64,000 nt of DNA from the NCBI RefSeq assembly GCF_000295955.2, contig NZ_ALXE01000023.1, positions 106,501 to 170,500 of the forward strand. The letters are read 5' to 3'. Under the pieces are notes generated by a model, which was not told the DNA's origin, did not search any database, and saw only the letters and a list, made by a program, of their open reading frames with translations. Source of the DNA: Pantoea sp. A4 (lineage in GTDB: Bacteria > Pseudomonadota > Gammaproteobacteria > Enterobacterales > Enterobacteriaceae). The translations under genes and the position numbers were made by a program. Of the stretch, positions 16,957-27,281 are shown in pieces (the first letter of the stretch is position 1; every line of letters starts with the position of its first letter).

Positions 16957-18126
16957 ATGATTAACGGGATGAAAGCACTGAATCGTTCTCTGCGTTGGGG
17001 CATGGTTGGCGGCGGTGGCACCAGTCAGATTGGTTATATTCATCGTTCGGCGGCATTGCGCGACAGTAACTTTACCCTTCTGGCGGGGGCTTTTGACATT
17101 GATGCCGAGCGTGGCCGCGCTTTTGGTCAGTCGATTGGTGTCGCGGCCGATCGCTGCTACAGCGATTACGAGACGATGTTTGCCGCTGAAGCCCAGCGAG
17201 AAGATGGCATTGAAGTGGTCTCCATCGCCACCCCCAACAACACCCACTTTCCCATCTGTCAGGCAGCCTTGAATGCGGGGCTGCATGTGGTGTGCGAAAA
17301 GCCGCTGTGCTTCACCACCGCCGAAGCCGATGAGCTGGAACAGCTGTGCGCAGAGAAAAATAAGGTGATTGGCGTGACATATGGTTATGCCGGACATCAG
17401 CTGATTCATCAGGCCCGGGAGATGATTGCCGCCGGGCAGCTAGGCGACATTCGCATTATCAATATGCAGTTTGCCCACGGTTTTCATCACGAGGCGGTAG
17501 AGCTGGAGAATGCCAGCACCCGTTGGCGCGTGGACCCGCGTTTTGTCGGGCCAAGCTATGTGCTGGGCGATTTAGCCACGCATCCTCTGTTTATTGCCGA
17601 GACCATGGTGCCGGATTTGCAGGTAACACGTCTGCTGTGCTCACGGCAGAGCTTTGTCCAGAGCCGGGCTCCGTTGGAGGACAATGCGTTTGTGTTGATG
17701 GAGTACAACAACGGCGCGGTTGGCACGATGTGGGCTTCAGCGGTGAACTGCGGTTCGATGCATGGACAGAAGGTGCGTGTGATTGGTTCGAAGGCCAGCC
17801 TGGAGTGGTGGGATGAGCAACCCAATCAGCTGCGCTATGAAGTGCAGGGCGAACCGGTGCGGATTCTTGAGCGAGGCATGGGGTATTTGGCCGCGAGCGC
17901 GCTGGCGGATGACCGCATCGGTGGCGGACACCCTGAGGGGTTGTTTGAGGCGTGGTCGAATTTGTATCGACGTTTCGCCCAGGCAATGGATGCCACCGAC
18001 AGACGTGATAGCGCATTTCTACAGGACTTTTGGTATCCCGGCGTGCATGCCGGACTGGCAGGTGTGCGGTGGGTGGAGAAGTGTGTAGCCTCCGCTGATG
18101 CTGGCGCAGTGTGGGTCGATTGCTAA
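16957..18126 (+). CDS. Gfo/Idh/MocA oxidoreductase
   Basis: 389 residues from ATG 16957, which has AAGGAG at ideal spacing. LRWGMVGGGGTSQIGYIHRSAAL is the NAD-binding motif, VVCEKPLCFTTAEADEL the catalytic EKP block, and LGDLATHPLFIAETMVP holds the catalytic histidine region. A C-terminal GGGHPEGLFEAWSNLYRRFAQAM resembles larger Gfo/Idh proteins found beside inositol and xylose-type catabolic genes. A longer frame from 16840 overlaps the small ORF and is rejected. The substrate is undetermined. Confidence 0.8.
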   Translation: MINGMKALNRSLRWGMVGGGGTSQIGYIHRSAALRDSNFTLLAGAFDIDAERGRAFGQSIGVAADRCYSDYETMFAAEAQREDGIEVVSIATPNNTHFPICQAALNAGLHVVCEKPLCFTTAEADELEQLCAEKNKVIGVTYGYAGHQLIHQAREMIAAGQLGDIRIINMQFAHGFHHEAVELENASTRWRVDPRFVGPSYVLGDLATHPLFIAETMVPDLQVTRLLCSRQSFVQSRAPLEDNAFVLMEYNNGAVGTMWASAVNCGSMHGQKVRVIGSKASLEWWDEQPNQLRYEVQGEPVRILERGMGYLAASALADDRIGGGHPEGLFEAWSNLYRRFAQAMDATDRRDSAFLQDFWYPGVHAGLAGVRWVEKCVASADAGAVWVDC

Positions 18127-18190
18127 ACCAGATCTTGTACTGATTGATGCATATCGCCGCATTTTTCCGCTTTTAAATCTGTTTTCCTCA

Positions 18191-18221
18191 AGCCTGGTGA
18201 CGTGACTCATCGCGCCAGGCT
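18191..18221 (+). terminator. Weak hairpin after the oxidoreductase gene
   Basis: AGCCTGG (18191-18197) pairs with CCAGGCT (18215-18221) across a 17-nt loop. No T-run follows, so this is only a possible terminator in the 208-bp gap before the next MFS gene. Confidence 0.3.
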
Positions 18222-18334
18222 GAAGGGAAACCGCCATGCCTTGCGCGGTGCTCTCCTCTGACCTGAAAATTTCTCAACGCCCCTCATGTTGTATTCATGT
18301 TAAAACGTGAAGAGTTTCTTTTTTTGAGGACGCA

Positions 18335-19747
18335 ATGTTGAACAAGGAAGCGCAAATTTCATCTTCTCACCCGAATAAAGTCATATGGCTGGCGCTGTTA
18401 GTGGCGGTCACGTTTTTTATGGAAAATCTTGATGCTACGGTGATTACCACCGCCATTCCCACAATGGCGCAGGTGTTTAGTGTTGGCCCGGTTGCACTGA
18501 ATATCGGCATCAGTGCCTATTTGCTGGCGGTGGCGATTGGCATTCCGCTCAGTGGCTGGCTGGCCGAACGTTTTGGCGCTCGCCGGGTGTTTGCCGGGGC
18601 CATCGTGCTGTTTACCTTCGCCTCATGGTTGTGCGGTGCCAGTGAGACGTTGCCACTGTTTATTGCGGCTCGTGTGCTGCAAGGGATAGGGGGCGCGCTG
18701 ATGGTGCCGGTAGGGCGCATGGTAGTGATGCGCGTGGCCGAAAAGCGCCAGATTGTGCAGATGATTGCTTTTATTACCTGGCCGGGTTTGATTGCGCCGG
18801 TTTTAGGGCCGCCGCTGGGTGGCTTGCTGGTGAGCTACGGCCACTGGCCCTGGATTTTCTGGCTGAATATCCCGCTGGGTATTTTGGCGTTGCTGGCGAC
18901 GCTGTGGCTGGTGCCTAAACGTATTTCCGATGTACATCGCCCGTTTGATGGCTGGGGCTTCGTGTTAACCGCAGCGGCCTGTGCCAGTTTGATTATGGCG
19001 CTGGAGTGGCTGGGGCAGATGCATATTTCCCAGGGGCTGGTGTTGTTAGTCGCGGGGTTACTCTGCGCCTGGCTGGCGGTGCGTCATGGTCAGCGTCACC
19101 CTACGCCGCTGCTGCCGTTTTCTGTGATGAAGATCGATACTTTCCGCCGGGCGGTGGTCGGGGGTTCCTGTTTCCGCGCGTCAATTAACGCGACGCCATT
19201 TTTACTGCCGCTGTTATTCCAGCTCTGTTTTGGCTGGAGTGCCGCGCAGGCCGGGGCCATGGTGTTGTGGGTGTTTGCCGGGAATCTGGCGATGAAACCC
19301 GCCACGACCTGGCTGATGCAGCGCTGGGGTTTCCGTCGCTTGCTGATTGTGAATGGCGTGCTGAGTTTACTGGCGCTGTTGGCGTGTTTACTGCTGAGCG
19401 AGTCGCTGGGGCACTATACTATCGCCGCGATTCTGTTTATTGGTGGCCTGACACGTTCCATGCAGTTTAGCTGTTATAACAGCCTTGGCTTTGCGGATGT
19501 ACCCCAGGCGAAGATGGGCGATGCCTCGATTATTTTCAGCATCCTCTTCCAGTTCAGTATGAGTGCGGGTATTGCCATTTCTGCGCTGTTATTGCGCCTG
19601 TCGATGGAGTGGCAACAGCACAGTACGCCAGAACACAGCGACATCAACATCGCCTTCGCGGGTATTGCACTGCTGGTGGTGTTTTCGCTGGTCGATGTCT
19701 TCCGCATGGAGAAACACGCGGGCGCTTCTGTACTGGCTAAGGGGTAG
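18335..19747 (+). CDS. MFS transporter, DHA2 family (MdtD-like)
   Basis: Inner-membrane drug/proton antiporter type with 14 expected helices in 470 residues (E. coli MdtD has 471). FFMENLDATVITTAIPTMAQ is the DHA2 helix-1 signature (LDxTIVNxALP form). GWLAERFGARRVF, GIGGALMVPVGRMVVMRV and PGLIAPVLGPPLGGLLVSYG (motif C of antiporters) follow. Start ATG 18335 with GAGGA upstream. It stands alone before a REP-like palindrome and the convergent hut genes. The substrate is unknown. Confidence 0.82.
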   Translation: MLNKEAQISSSHPNKVIWLALLVAVTFFMENLDATVITTAIPTMAQVFSVGPVALNIGISAYLLAVAIGIPLSGWLAERFGARRVFAGAIVLFTFASWLCGASETLPLFIAARVLQGIGGALMVPVGRMVVMRVAEKRQIVQMIAFITWPGLIAPVLGPPLGGLLVSYGHWPWIFWLNIPLGILALLATLWLVPKRISDVHRPFDGWGFVLTAAACASLIMALEWLGQMHISQGLVLLVAGLLCAWLAVRHGQRHPTPLLPFSVMKIDTFRRAVVGGSCFRASINATPFLLPLLFQLCFGWSAAQAGAMVLWVFAGNLAMKPATTWLMQRWGFRRLLIVNGVLSLLALLACLLLSESLGHYTIAAILFIGGLTRSMQFSCYNSLGFADVPQAKMGDASIIFSILFQFSMSAGIAISALLLRLSMEWQQHSTPEHSDINIAFAGIALLVVFSLVDVFRMEKHAGASVLAKG

Positions 19748-19765
19748 GTTTAAGGGAGCAGTTCA

Positions 19766-19791
19766 CCCTCTCCCGCAGCAGCGGGAGAGGG
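19766..19791. repeat. REP-like palindrome, copy 1
   Basis: CCCTCTCCCGC (19766-19776), loop AGCA and GCGGGAGAGGG (19781-19791). The same 11-bp stem recurs at 63877-63900. It lies between convergent genes, the usual place for REP elements, and may also end transcription. Confidence 0.7.
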
Positions 19792-19845
19792 AGTTGGCCC
19801 TCTGCGAATGACTCATTGAGCCACGCATCTTACAATCCGCGTTGG

Positions 19846-21531
19846 TTACACCATCGGTAAGTTTAGCTGGTGCTGCTGCGCACAGACTTTCGCGCTTTCA
19901 TAGCCAGCATCAGCATGGCGCATCACGCCCGTGGCGGGATCGTTCCACAGTACCCGACCAAGACGAGCATCGGCTTCCGGCGTGCCATCACACACGATGA
20001 CCACGCCAGCATGTTGTGAAAAGCCCATTCCAACCCCGCCGCCATGGTGCAAACTGACCCAGGTCGCACCGCCCGCTGTATTCAACAACGCATTCAGCAA
20101 CGGCCAGTCAGACACCGCATCGGAACCATCTAACATCGCCTCCGTTTCCCGGTTAGGGGAGGCAACGGAGCCGCAATCCAGATGATCGCGGCCAATCACA
20201 ATCGGCGCTTTTAGCTCGCCATTGCGCACCATCTCATTGAACGCTAGCCCGGCCAGATGGCGCTCTCCCAGACCCAGCCAGCAGATGCGGGCTGGCAAAC
20301 CCTGAAACGCGATACGCTCCTGCGCCATATCCAGCCAGCGGTGTAAGCGGGCATTATCCGGGAACAGCTGTTTTAACTTCTCATCGGTTTTACGGATATC
20401 TTCGGGATCACCCGACAGCGCCACCCAACGGAATGGGCCTTTGCCTTCACAAAACAGCGGACGGATATAGGCAGGCACAAAACCAGGGAAATCAAAGGCG
20501 TTACTCACACCTTCTTCAAACGCCACCTGACGGATATTGTTGCCGTAATCCACAGTTGGAATCCCCAAATGATGAAAATCCAACATGGCTTGTACGTGGC
20601 GTGCCATAGACGCCCGCGCGGCTTTCTCCACCGCTTTCGGATTCAGCTGACGCTGCTCTTGCCACTGCTCAACCGTCCAGCCAAGCGGCAAATAGCCGTT
20701 AATGGGATCGTGTGCGGAGGTCTGATCGGTCACGATATCCGGACGCAGGCCGCCGCTGCGGGCACGATCCACTAACTGAGGCAGGATCTCAGCCGCGTTA
20801 CCCAGTAGGCCGACCGAAATCGCTTTGCCCGCTGCGGTAGCCGTTTCAATCAGCGTTAGCGCCTCATCCAGCGTATGGGCTTTATGATCGAGATAACGGG
20901 TGCGCAAACGAAAATCGATGCGTGACTCCTGGCACTCAATCGCCAGCACGCAAGCCCCAGCTAACACGCCCGCCAGCGGCTGTGCGCCGCCCATGCCGCC
21001 CAGCCCGGCGGTCAGGATCCAGCGTCCACCGAGATCGCCGCCATAGTGCTGGCGACCCGCCTCGGCTAAGGTTTCATAAGTGCCTTGCACAATGCCCTGC
21101 GCGCCAATATAAATCCACGAACCTGCGGTCATCTGGCCGTACATCATCAGGCCAGCTTGATCCAACTGGTGGAAGTGGTCCCAGTTTGCCCAATGCGGCA
21201 CCAGATTTGAGTTGGCGATCAGCACGCGTGGCGCATCGGCATGGGTACGAAACACCCCGACCGGTTTGCCTGACTGCACCAACAGGGTTTCGTCGGGCTG
21301 GAGTGCCTGTAAGGAACGCAGGATCTGCTCGAAGCTCTCCCAGTTGCGGGCCGCTTTGCCAATACCACCATACACCACCAGATCTTCTGGCCGCTCGGCG
21401 ACATCGGGATCGAGGTTGTTCTGGATCATGCGCCAGGCCGCTTCAATCAGCCAGTTCGCGCAGTGCAGTTCGCTGCCGTGCGGTGCGCGTACTTCGCGGG
21501 CAATAGCCGTTCGCAGTGAATCAGTCATCAA
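19846..21531 (-). CDS. hutU: Urocanate hydratase
   Basis: Second enzyme of histidine degradation: urocanate to imidazolone propionate, using bound NAD. 561 residues, the normal length. Clear blocks are [89 protein letters not shown] and [17 protein letters not shown]. The start ATG overlaps the hutH stop by 4 nt, so it is second in a hutH-hutU operon. Cytoplasmic. Confidence 0.98.
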   Translation of the reverse strand: MMTDSLRTAIAREVRAPHGSELHCANWLIEAAWRMIQNNLDPDVAERPEDLVVYGGIGKAARNWESFEQILRSLQALQPDETLLVQSGKPVGVFRTHADAPRVLIANSNLVPHWANWDHFHQLDQAGLMMYGQMTAGSWIYIGAQGIVQGTYETLAEAGRQHYGGDLGGRWILTAGLGGMGGAQPLAGVLAGACVLAIECQESRIDFRLRTRYLDHKAHTLDEALTLIETATAAGKAISVGLLGNAAEILPQLVDRARSGGLRPDIVTDQTSAHDPINGYLPLGWTVEQWQEQRQLNPKAVEKAARASMARHVQAMLDFHHLGIPTVDYGNNIRQVAFEEGVSNAFDFPGFVPAYIRPLFCEGKGPFRWVALSGDPEDIRKTDEKLKQLFPDNARLHRWLDMAQERIAFQGLPARICWLGLGERHLAGLAFNEMVRNGELKAPIVIGRDHLDCGSVASPNRETEAMLDGSDAVSDWPLLNALLNTAGGATWVSLHHGGGVGMGFSQHAGVVIVCDGTPEADARLGRVLWNDPATGVMRHADAGYESAKVCAQQHQLNLPMV

Positions 21532-23081
21532 ACTTCTCCTTTCGGGTGGCTGGGCAACAACTGGCTCACGGCTTCCGGCCAGTCAGAGCGGCTGGCCCAC
21601 AGGCGCATGGCGTCAATATCGGGAGCCAGCAGGCGATCTTTATCGAGGAAAGCGACACGGTTGCGTATCTCGCCGAACAGTGGCTCCATCAGCGGTGAAC
21701 TTTGCAGCGGGCGATGAAACTCCATGCCCTGCGCGGCGGCCATCGCTTCAATACCCACTACCGCAGCGGTGTTGAAACACATCGCGCCGAGGCGGCGAGC
21801 AGCGTAGGTCGCCATTGAAACGTGGTCTTCCTGATTGGCCGACGTGGGCAGGCTATCGACACTGCCAGGGTGGGCCAGGGATTTATTTTCCGAGGCCAGC
21901 GCCGCAGCCGTCACCTGAGCGATCATAAACCCGGAATTGACGCCGCCATTCTGCACCAGGAAAGGCGGCAGGCCAGACAAGCCGCTATCCAGTAGCAGCG
22001 CCAGACGGCGTTCAGAAATGGCACCAATCTCGGCGACGGCCAGGGCGATAATATCGGCGGCAAAGGCAACCGGCTCCGCGTGGAAGTTACCGCCGGAAAT
22101 CACCTCGCCGGTATCGGTAAACACCAGGGGATTATCAGAAGCCGCGTTGGCTTCGATTTGCAGGATACGCGCCGCGTAGTGCAGGTTATCGAGGCAGGCT
22201 CCCATGACCTGTGGAACACAGCGGATCGAGTACGGGTCCTGCACGCGACCGCAGTGGAGATGGGAACTGAGGATTTCACTGCCGTTGAGCAGAGTGGAAA
22301 CCGCTGCCGCTACTGCGATCTGCCCTTGTTGGCCGCGAGCCTGATGAATGCGGGCATCAAAGGGTTTCACCGAACCTTTGATGGCTTCCAGCGAAAATGC
22401 GCCGGCAATCAACCCGGCAGCAAACACATTTTCAGCTTCAAACAGACCGCGCAGCGCCAGTGCTGTTGAGACCTGAGTGCCATTCAGCAGCGCCAGTCCC
22501 TCTTTGGGGGCTGGCTCAAAAGGCGCAAGGCCGACGCTGGCGAGCGCTTGCAGCGCAGGGACGAGCTGTCCTTCAACCCGAACTTGCCCCTCGCCCAGCA
22601 GCATCAGTGAAAGGTGCGCCAATGGCGCTAAATCGCCGGATGCACCGACAGATCCTTTCTCGGGGATGCAGGGCATGATACCGGCGTTATACAGCGTGAT
22701 AAGCGCATCAATCAGTTCCAGGCGTATGCCGGAATGACCACGGCCCAGGCTAATGATTTTGGTCGCCATCACCAGACGCACCACGTTGTCCGGCAGTAGA
22801 TCGCCCAGCCCAACGCTGTGTGACAGGATCAAATTACGTTGCAGCTCCGCCAGATGATCGGCAGGAATGGTGGTTTGTGCCAGCTTACCAAAGCCAGTGT
22901 TAATCCCGTACACCACCTCGCCAGAGTCCAGAATGGTCTCCACCGTTTGTCGTGCTGCACTCACCCGTTGGCGCGCCTCGTCATTGAGGCGCAGCTTAAC
23001 GTGCCCGTGGTAGATGGCTTTCAATGTCGCCAGGTCAACTTCACCTGGTGTCAGACAGCAGTCGTGCGCTGTGGATGACAT
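21528..23081 (-). CDS. hutH: Histidine ammonia-lyase
   Basis: First enzyme of the pathway: histidine to urocanate and ammonia. 517 residues from ATG 23081, preceded by AGGAG. Ala147-Ser148-Gly149 (in [14 protein letters not shown]) form the MIO prosthetic group. The active-site tyrosine lies in [10 protein letters not shown] (about residue 58). HFHA-type block [14 protein letters not shown] and [15 protein letters not shown] are present. An upstream in-frame ATG at 23150 is rejected because it would run through a HutC operator and the ribosome-binding site. Confidence 0.98.
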   Translation of the reverse strand: MSSTAHDCCLTPGEVDLATLKAIYHGHVKLRLNDEARQRVSAARQTVETILDSGEVVYGINTGFGKLAQTTIPADHLAELQRNLILSHSVGLGDLLPDNVVRLVMATKIISLGRGHSGIRLELIDALITLYNAGIMPCIPEKGSVGASGDLAPLAHLSLMLLGEGQVRVEGQLVPALQALASVGLAPFEPAPKEGLALLNGTQVSTALALRGLFEAENVFAAGLIAGAFSLEAIKGSVKPFDARIHQARGQQGQIAVAAAVSTLLNGSEILSSHLHCGRVQDPYSIRCVPQVMGACLDNLHYAARILQIEANAASDNPLVFTDTGEVISGGNFHAEPVAFAADIIALAVAEIGAISERRLALLLDSGLSGLPPFLVQNGGVNSGFMIAQVTAAALASENKSLAHPGSVDSLPTSANQEDHVSMATYAARRLGAMCFNTAAVVGIEAMAAAQGMEFHRPLQSSPLMEPLFGEIRNRVAFLDKDRLLAPDIDAMRLWASRSDWPEAVSQLLPSHPKGEV

Positions 23082-23089
23082 AAATACTC

Positions 23090-23102
23090 CTGTATAGACA
23101 AG
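23090..23102. promoter_or_regulatory. HutC-like operator 1 (hutH promoter)
   Basis: CTGTATAGACAAG, whose reverse complement is CTTGTCTATACAG. It overlaps the region just upstream of the hutH start and matches the 23187 site in 12 of 13 positions. Binding by HutC is inferred from the known TGTA-TACA type of HutC sites. Confidence 0.6.
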
Positions 23103-23186
23103 GTGGTGATGATCATCGCGCGATCGGCAGGCGATGAAGGATCGTAGCAATCGAGGTATGCATGCAGTGAAGCATAAGTGTACGTG

Positions 23187-23200
23187 CTTGTCTATACAAG
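23187..23200. promoter_or_regulatory. HutC-like operator 2 (hutH-hutC intergenic)
   Basis: CTTGTCTATACAAG, a near-palindrome with CTTGT/ACAAG arms. It lies midway between the divergent hutH and hutC genes and is the best of the four sites. Confidence 0.7.
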
Positions 23201-23287
23201 TGAGGTGTCAGGCAAAGATCAGCGCGTATTCTGGAAGCACAATCACACGGGCACTGGCAGATGAAAAAGCCGTTCAACCGATGCTGG

Positions 23288-23301
23288 CTCGTCTATACAG
23301 C
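23288..23301. promoter_or_regulatory. HutC-like operator 3 (hutC promoter)
   Basis: CTCGTCTATACAGC, sharing the GTCTATACA core with the other sites. It is 50 bp before the hutC start codon, fitting autoregulation. Confidence 0.55.
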
Positions 23302-23350
23302 TATTCGGCCAGTGGGTACACTAGCGCTTCATTCACAGAAGGAACCCTCT

Positions 23351-24106
23351 ATGACCGGGCCGTCCGCCGTTTCTCAGTTAGCCGCCGCCATGGGCGATCA
23401 GCCTGCGCCCATTTATCTGCGTGTTAAGCAGGCGATCATCAGTCAGATTCGCCAGGGGGTGTGGAAAGCCCATCAGCGCGTACCGTCAGAGAGTGAGTTG
23501 GTGAATGAGCTGGGCGTGAGCCGCATGACCATCAACCGTGCGCTGCGTGAACTGACCAGCGAAGGCTTTTTGATGCGCATGCAGGGGGTAGGAACGTTTG
23601 TCGCCGAAAGCAAAGGCTATACCGCCATGCTGGAAGTGCATAATATCGCTGAAGAAATTCGCTCACGCGGACACAAACACAGCAGTAAAGTCCTGCGCCT
23701 GGTCGAAGTGAAAGCGGACCCCGAAGAGGCAGCGCTGTTAGGGCTCACCAGCGGGCAGAAAGCTTTTCACTCGGTGATTGTGCATTATGAGAATGATGTG
23801 CCGGTACAGCTGGAAGATCGACTGGTGAACCCACTAATGGCACCGGAGTACCTGCAACATGATTATGAGCAGGAAACGCCGTATACCTATCTGATGAACG
23901 TTGCTCCGTTGTCGGCGGGTGAACATGTGGTTGAAGCGGTGATGCCCGATCGCCAGCAGCAAAAAGCGCTGATGATTGACGATCGCGAGCCGTGTTTGCT
24001 GATCCGCCGTCAGACGTGGAGCGACGGCAAGGTGGTGACCTACGCCCGTCTGCTCTATCCGGGAACGCGCTATAAGCTTTTGGGTAAATTTCGCGGTCAC
24101 GGTTGA
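23351..24106 (+). CDS. hutC: Histidine utilization repressor (GntR/HutC family)
   Basis: 251 residues from ATG 23351 (AAGGA upstream). A GntR winged HTH spans about residues 20-85 (PIYLRVKQAIISQI, then RVPSESELVNELGVSRMTINRALRELTSEG), followed by a UTRA effector domain (YTAMLEVHNIAEEIRSRGH, YLMNVAPLSAGEHVVEAVMPD, CLLIRRQTWSDGKVVTYARLLYPG). In the family the ligand is urocanate, which releases HutC from operators. It ends convergently with hutD, the two frames overlapping by 10 bp. The four similar sites in the locus are its presumed targets. Confidence 0.95.
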   Translation: MTGPSAVSQLAAAMGDQPAPIYLRVKQAIISQIRQGVWKAHQRVPSESELVNELGVSRMTINRALRELTSEGFLMRMQGVGTFVAESKGYTAMLEVHNIAEEIRSRGHKHSSKVLRLVEVKADPEEAALLGLTSGQKAFHSVIVHYENDVPVQLEDRLVNPLMAPEYLQHDYEQETPYTYLMNVAPLSAGEHVVEAVMPDRQQQKALMIDDREPCLLIRRQTWSDGKVVTYARLLYPGTRYKLLGKFRGHG

Positions 24107-24636
24107 GGAATTAAGGCGACGAAAAGCAGCATTGCCTGCTCTGAATCAGGCTCCAGCGTCACCCGCTGGCCGCGCCAGTAGATCCCCTCTGCGGGCGCTA
24201 GCTGGTCATCTCCTGCTCGCCAGCGCCCCCTGAGTACCAGACAAACCCCTTCCGTCGCTGTAGCCGCAGCGGCAGTGACGCTGACCTCTGCGCGGTATTC
24301 AGCCCGCGCCACCATAATATTAAAATCCTGGCTGGGCTCAGTGCCGACGTGGCAAAACACGCTTTGCTCACCTGCAAACGCCACGGGCTGCCACTGGCGT
24401 AAACGCCGTGGTTGCTGGTCAATCTCCAGCGTGACTTCGCTGCCGCTCAGTAACGTAATGGTGCGATCCACACCGGGAAAAGAGGAAAAAGGGCCACTCT
24501 GGCTAAGCGTGGCGATGCTGGCTCGCCAGCTAAACTCTGCCTGGGGGCTGGGAATCGCGATAATTTCACGGGTTTCGCCGCCGCCGTTTTTCCACGGTGT
24601 TACTGGCAGGCTATTGACGCTATAGCGCTTTTTCAT
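24097..24636 (-). CDS. hutD: HutD family protein
   Basis: Cupin-fold protein of 179 residues. Motifs: VTPWKNGGGETREIIAIP, FSWRASIATLSQSGPFSSFPGVDRTI, LLSGSEVTLEI and FAGEQSVFCHVG. HutD proteins are found with hut genes in many bacteria and were proposed to set an upper limit on hut expression, possibly by binding an intermediate such as formylglutamate; the mechanism is not settled. It overlaps the hutF stop by 4 nt and is the second gene of a hutF-hutD operon. Confidence 0.93.
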   Translation of the reverse strand: MKKRYSVNSLPVTPWKNGGGETREIIAIPSPQAEFSWRASIATLSQSGPFSSFPGVDRTITLLSGSEVTLEIDQQPRRLRQWQPVAFAGEQSVFCHVGTEPSQDFNIMVARAEYRAEVSVTAAAATATEGVCLVLRGRWRAGDDQLAPAEGIYWRGQRVTLEPDSEQAMLLFVALIPQP

Positions 24637-25991
24637 GAGTTTAATGCCTGCATCACCGTGCGGAGTTGCTGTGCATTCTGTTCATCATTCCGGTGTTGGC
24701 CTTGATGAATGACCTGCTTACCCGCCACGAAAACATCGCGAATCTGGCGGCTATCTCCGGCGAACAGCCAGCGATTTAACCGCTGTTCATCGGAGCAGTC
24801 ACTAAACCAGGCGGCGTCATCTAACAGCAGCCAGTCAGCACGATAACCCACCGCCAACTTACCCAGTGCCAGACCACAGGCCTGCGCGCCGCCCTGTGCG
24901 GCTTGCTGCCACAGTAAGTTACCCACGCCGGGTGTAGCGCTGCTCGTCAGACGGTTACGGCGACAATCACGTAGGCGCTGGGCGTACTCCAGCCAGCGTA
25001 ACTCTTCCAGCGCACTCAGTGAAACGTGACTGTCGGAACCAATACCCCAGCGGCCTTGGGCGGCGAGATACGCCGTGGCGGGAAAAATACCGTCGCCAAG
25101 GTTGGCTTCCGTGGTGGGGCACAGCCCAGCGACCGCCTGGCTTCGCGCCAGACGCTCAATCTCTGGCGGTGTCATATGGGTCGCGTGAATCAGGCACCAG
25201 CGAGCATCCACGTCTACGTGGTCCAGCAGCCACTCCACCGGGCGCTGTCCGCTCCAGGCGAGGCAGTCATCCACCTCTTTTTGCTGCTCAGCGACGTGAA
25301 TATGGACCGGAAGATCGGCTGCACTGGCGCTGAGCACCTGAGCGATCTGACTTTCGCTGACGGCGCGCAGTGAGTGGAAACAGAGTCCGCGATTGATTAA
25401 CGGGTGGGGGGTAATAAGATGCGCCAGACGATCTTGCTGCGCCAGATACTGATCGCTGCTCTGGATAAAACGCCGCTGTGCCGGTTGCGGCGGTTGTGCG
25501 CCAAATCCGGCATAGCTGTAGAGGACCGGCAGCAGTGTCTGCCCGATCCCACTATCTACAGCGGCTGCCAGCAGCTGTTGCAGCATCTCATCTTGCGCGT
25601 AAGGAAGGCCTGAAAGATCGTGATGCAGATAGTGAAATTCCGCCACTTGCGTATAGCCACCGCGCAACAGGTCACAGTAGAGATGACGGGCAATGACGCC
25701 CACTTGCTCCGGCGTCAGGCGGCCCACCAGCCGGTACATCTGCTCACGCCAGGTCCAGAAACTGTCCTGTGGATCACCGGCAATTTCCGTTAGCCCGGCC
25801 ATCGCGCGCTGGAAAGCGTGCGAATGCACATTGGTCATGGCGGGGATCATCGCCCCATTAAGCTGGGTGGCATCCCCAGGTTCGCTATCCGGGATGATCG
25901 CGGCGATCACACCCCGATCGTTAACCTCAAGCGTGACGTTGTGTTGCCATTTTTCCCCCAGCAGCGCCTGGGCAATAAAAAAGCGTAACAT
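24633..25991 (-). CDS. hutF: Formimidoylglutamate deiminase
   Basis: Amidohydrolase that converts N-formimino-L-glutamate to N-formylglutamate and ammonia. 452 residues. MIPAMTNVHSHAFQRAMAGL gives the N-terminal metal-binding HxH, LPVHIHVAEQQKEVDDCL the next histidine and the catalytic Glu, HATHMTPPEIERLARS the third, and GRWGIGSDSHVSLSALEELRWLEYAQR the Asp. Its presence with a HutG deformylase defines the five-enzyme, Pseudomonas-type pathway. Divergent from hutI across a HutC-like site. Confidence 0.96.
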   Translation of the reverse strand: MLRFFIAQALLGEKWQHNVTLEVNDRGVIAAIIPDSEPGDATQLNGAMIPAMTNVHSHAFQRAMAGLTEIAGDPQDSFWTWREQMYRLVGRLTPEQVGVIARHLYCDLLRGGYTQVAEFHYLHHDLSGLPYAQDEMLQQLLAAAVDSGIGQTLLPVLYSYAGFGAQPPQPAQRRFIQSSDQYLAQQDRLAHLITPHPLINRGLCFHSLRAVSESQIAQVLSASAADLPVHIHVAEQQKEVDDCLAWSGQRPVEWLLDHVDVDARWCLIHATHMTPPEIERLARSQAVAGLCPTTEANLGDGIFPATAYLAAQGRWGIGSDSHVSLSALEELRWLEYAQRLRDCRRNRLTSSATPGVGNLLWQQAAQGGAQACGLALGKLAVGYRADWLLLDDAAWFSDCSDEQRLNRWLFAGDSRQIRDVFVAGKQVIHQGQHRNDEQNAQQLRTVMQALNS

Positions 25992-26012
25992 GGTTGATCC
26001 TTGGTGAGCGTG

Positions 26013-26026
26013 CTTGTATATACATA
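26013..26026. promoter_or_regulatory. HutC-like operator 4 (hutF-hutI intergenic)
   Basis: CTTGTATATACATA with a perfect TGTATATACA core (26015-26024). It lies in the 72-bp gap between divergent hutF and hutI and could control both. Confidence 0.65.
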
Positions 26027-26063
26027 TACATACTTTGACGAATTCTGTAAATCAAGAGGTGTT

Positions 26064-27281
26064 ATGGCAGCGCAACAGCACTGTGACAGCCTGTGGATCG
26101 GCGCCGATATCGTGACCCTGCGTGCCGGGCGCTATCACACGATAAAACAAGGATTTATCGCCGTAACGGGCGATAAGATCGTGGCGATCGGGCCGCAGGC
26201 CGAAGCCGTTACTCTCCAGGCAGCAACCACGCATCAACTGGCGGGCGGGATCGTGACGCCGGGGTTGATCGACTGTCATACCCATCTGATCTACGGTGGC
26301 GATCGCAGTGCGGAGTTTGAGCAGCGCCTGAATGGGGTGAGTTACAGCGAAATCGCGGCCCAGGGCGGCGGTATTCTCTCCACGGTGCAGGCGACCCGTA
26401 ATGCCAGCGTCGCTGAACTGGTGAGCAGCGCCCGCCAGCGTCTGGCGCATCTGCTGGCCGAAGGGGTGACCACCGTAGAGATAAAATCGGGCTATGGTCT
26501 GAGCCTTGACGCGGAACTGCGCATGTTACTGGCGGCCAGGGAGCTTGGTGAGCGGGAGAGGATCGATGTGGTGACCACCTGCCTGGCCGCCCATGCCGTC
26601 CCACCGGAGTTTCGCGATAATCCAGAGGGTTGGATTACGCTGATTTGTGAGCAAATTCTGCCCCAGGCGCAGGCACTCGGCCTGATTGATGCGGTGGATG
26701 CCTTTTGCGAGCATCTGGCGTTTTCACCCGTACAGGTGGAACAGGTTTTTCAAGCCGCGCAGCGGCTGGGGCTGCCGGTGAAACTTCACGCGGAACAACT
26801 TTCGGCCCTGGGCGGAAGCAGCCTCGCGGCGCGTTATGCCGCACTCTCTGCCGATCATCTGGAATATGCCACCGAAGCGGATGTCGCAGCGATGGCCGCC
26901 AGCGGCACGGTGGCGGTGTTGCTGCCGGGGGCGTTTTATCTGCTGCGAGAAAAGCAGTCGCCGCCTGTGGCGATGTTCCGCCGTTATGGCGTGCCAATGG
27001 CACTGGCCAGCGACAGTAACCCCGGAACCTCGCCCGCACTTTCTCTGCGACTGATGCTTAATATGGGCTGTACGCTGTTTGGTCTGACGCCGGAAGAGGC
27101 GCTGGCAGGGGTCACGATCCATGCTGCTCAGGCGCTGGGTTTAGCGCAGAGTCTGGGTTCGCTGGAGGTGGGAAAAATCGCCAACTTCGTCCACTGGCCG
27201 CTGGCGCATCCGGCGGAACTGGCTTACTGGCTGGGTGGTACGCTGCCTTGTCGCACCGTTTATCGAGGAGTGATCCGATGA
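26064..27281 (+). CDS. hutI: Imidazolonepropionase
   Basis: Third enzyme: imidazolone propionate to formiminoglutamate. 405 residues from ATG 26064, preceded by [29 protein letters not shown] holds metal ligands His72 and His74; [43 protein letters not shown] and [17 protein letters not shown] carry the remaining ligands and substrate-binding residues. The frame is open to 26001, but that would overlap the operator and the opposite gene's start region. It overlaps hutG by 4 nt. Confidence 0.97.
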   Translation: MAAQQHCDSLWIGADIVTLRAGRYHTIKQGFIAVTGDKIVAIGPQAEAVTLQAATTHQLAGGIVTPGLIDCHTHLIYGGDRSAEFEQRLNGVSYSEIAAQGGGILSTVQATRNASVAELVSSARQRLAHLLAEGVTTVEIKSGYGLSLDAELRMLLAARELGERERIDVVTTCLAAHAVPPEFRDNPEGWITLICEQILPQAQALGLIDAVDAFCEHLAFSPVQVEQVFQAAQRLGLPVKLHAEQLSALGGSSLAARYAALSADHLEYATEADVAAMAASGTVAVLLPGAFYLLREKQSPPVAMFRRYGVPMALASDSNPGTSPALSLRLMLNMGCTLFGLTPEEALAGVTIHAAQALGLAQSLGSLEVGKIANFVHWPLAHPAELAYWLGGTLPCRTVYRGVIR

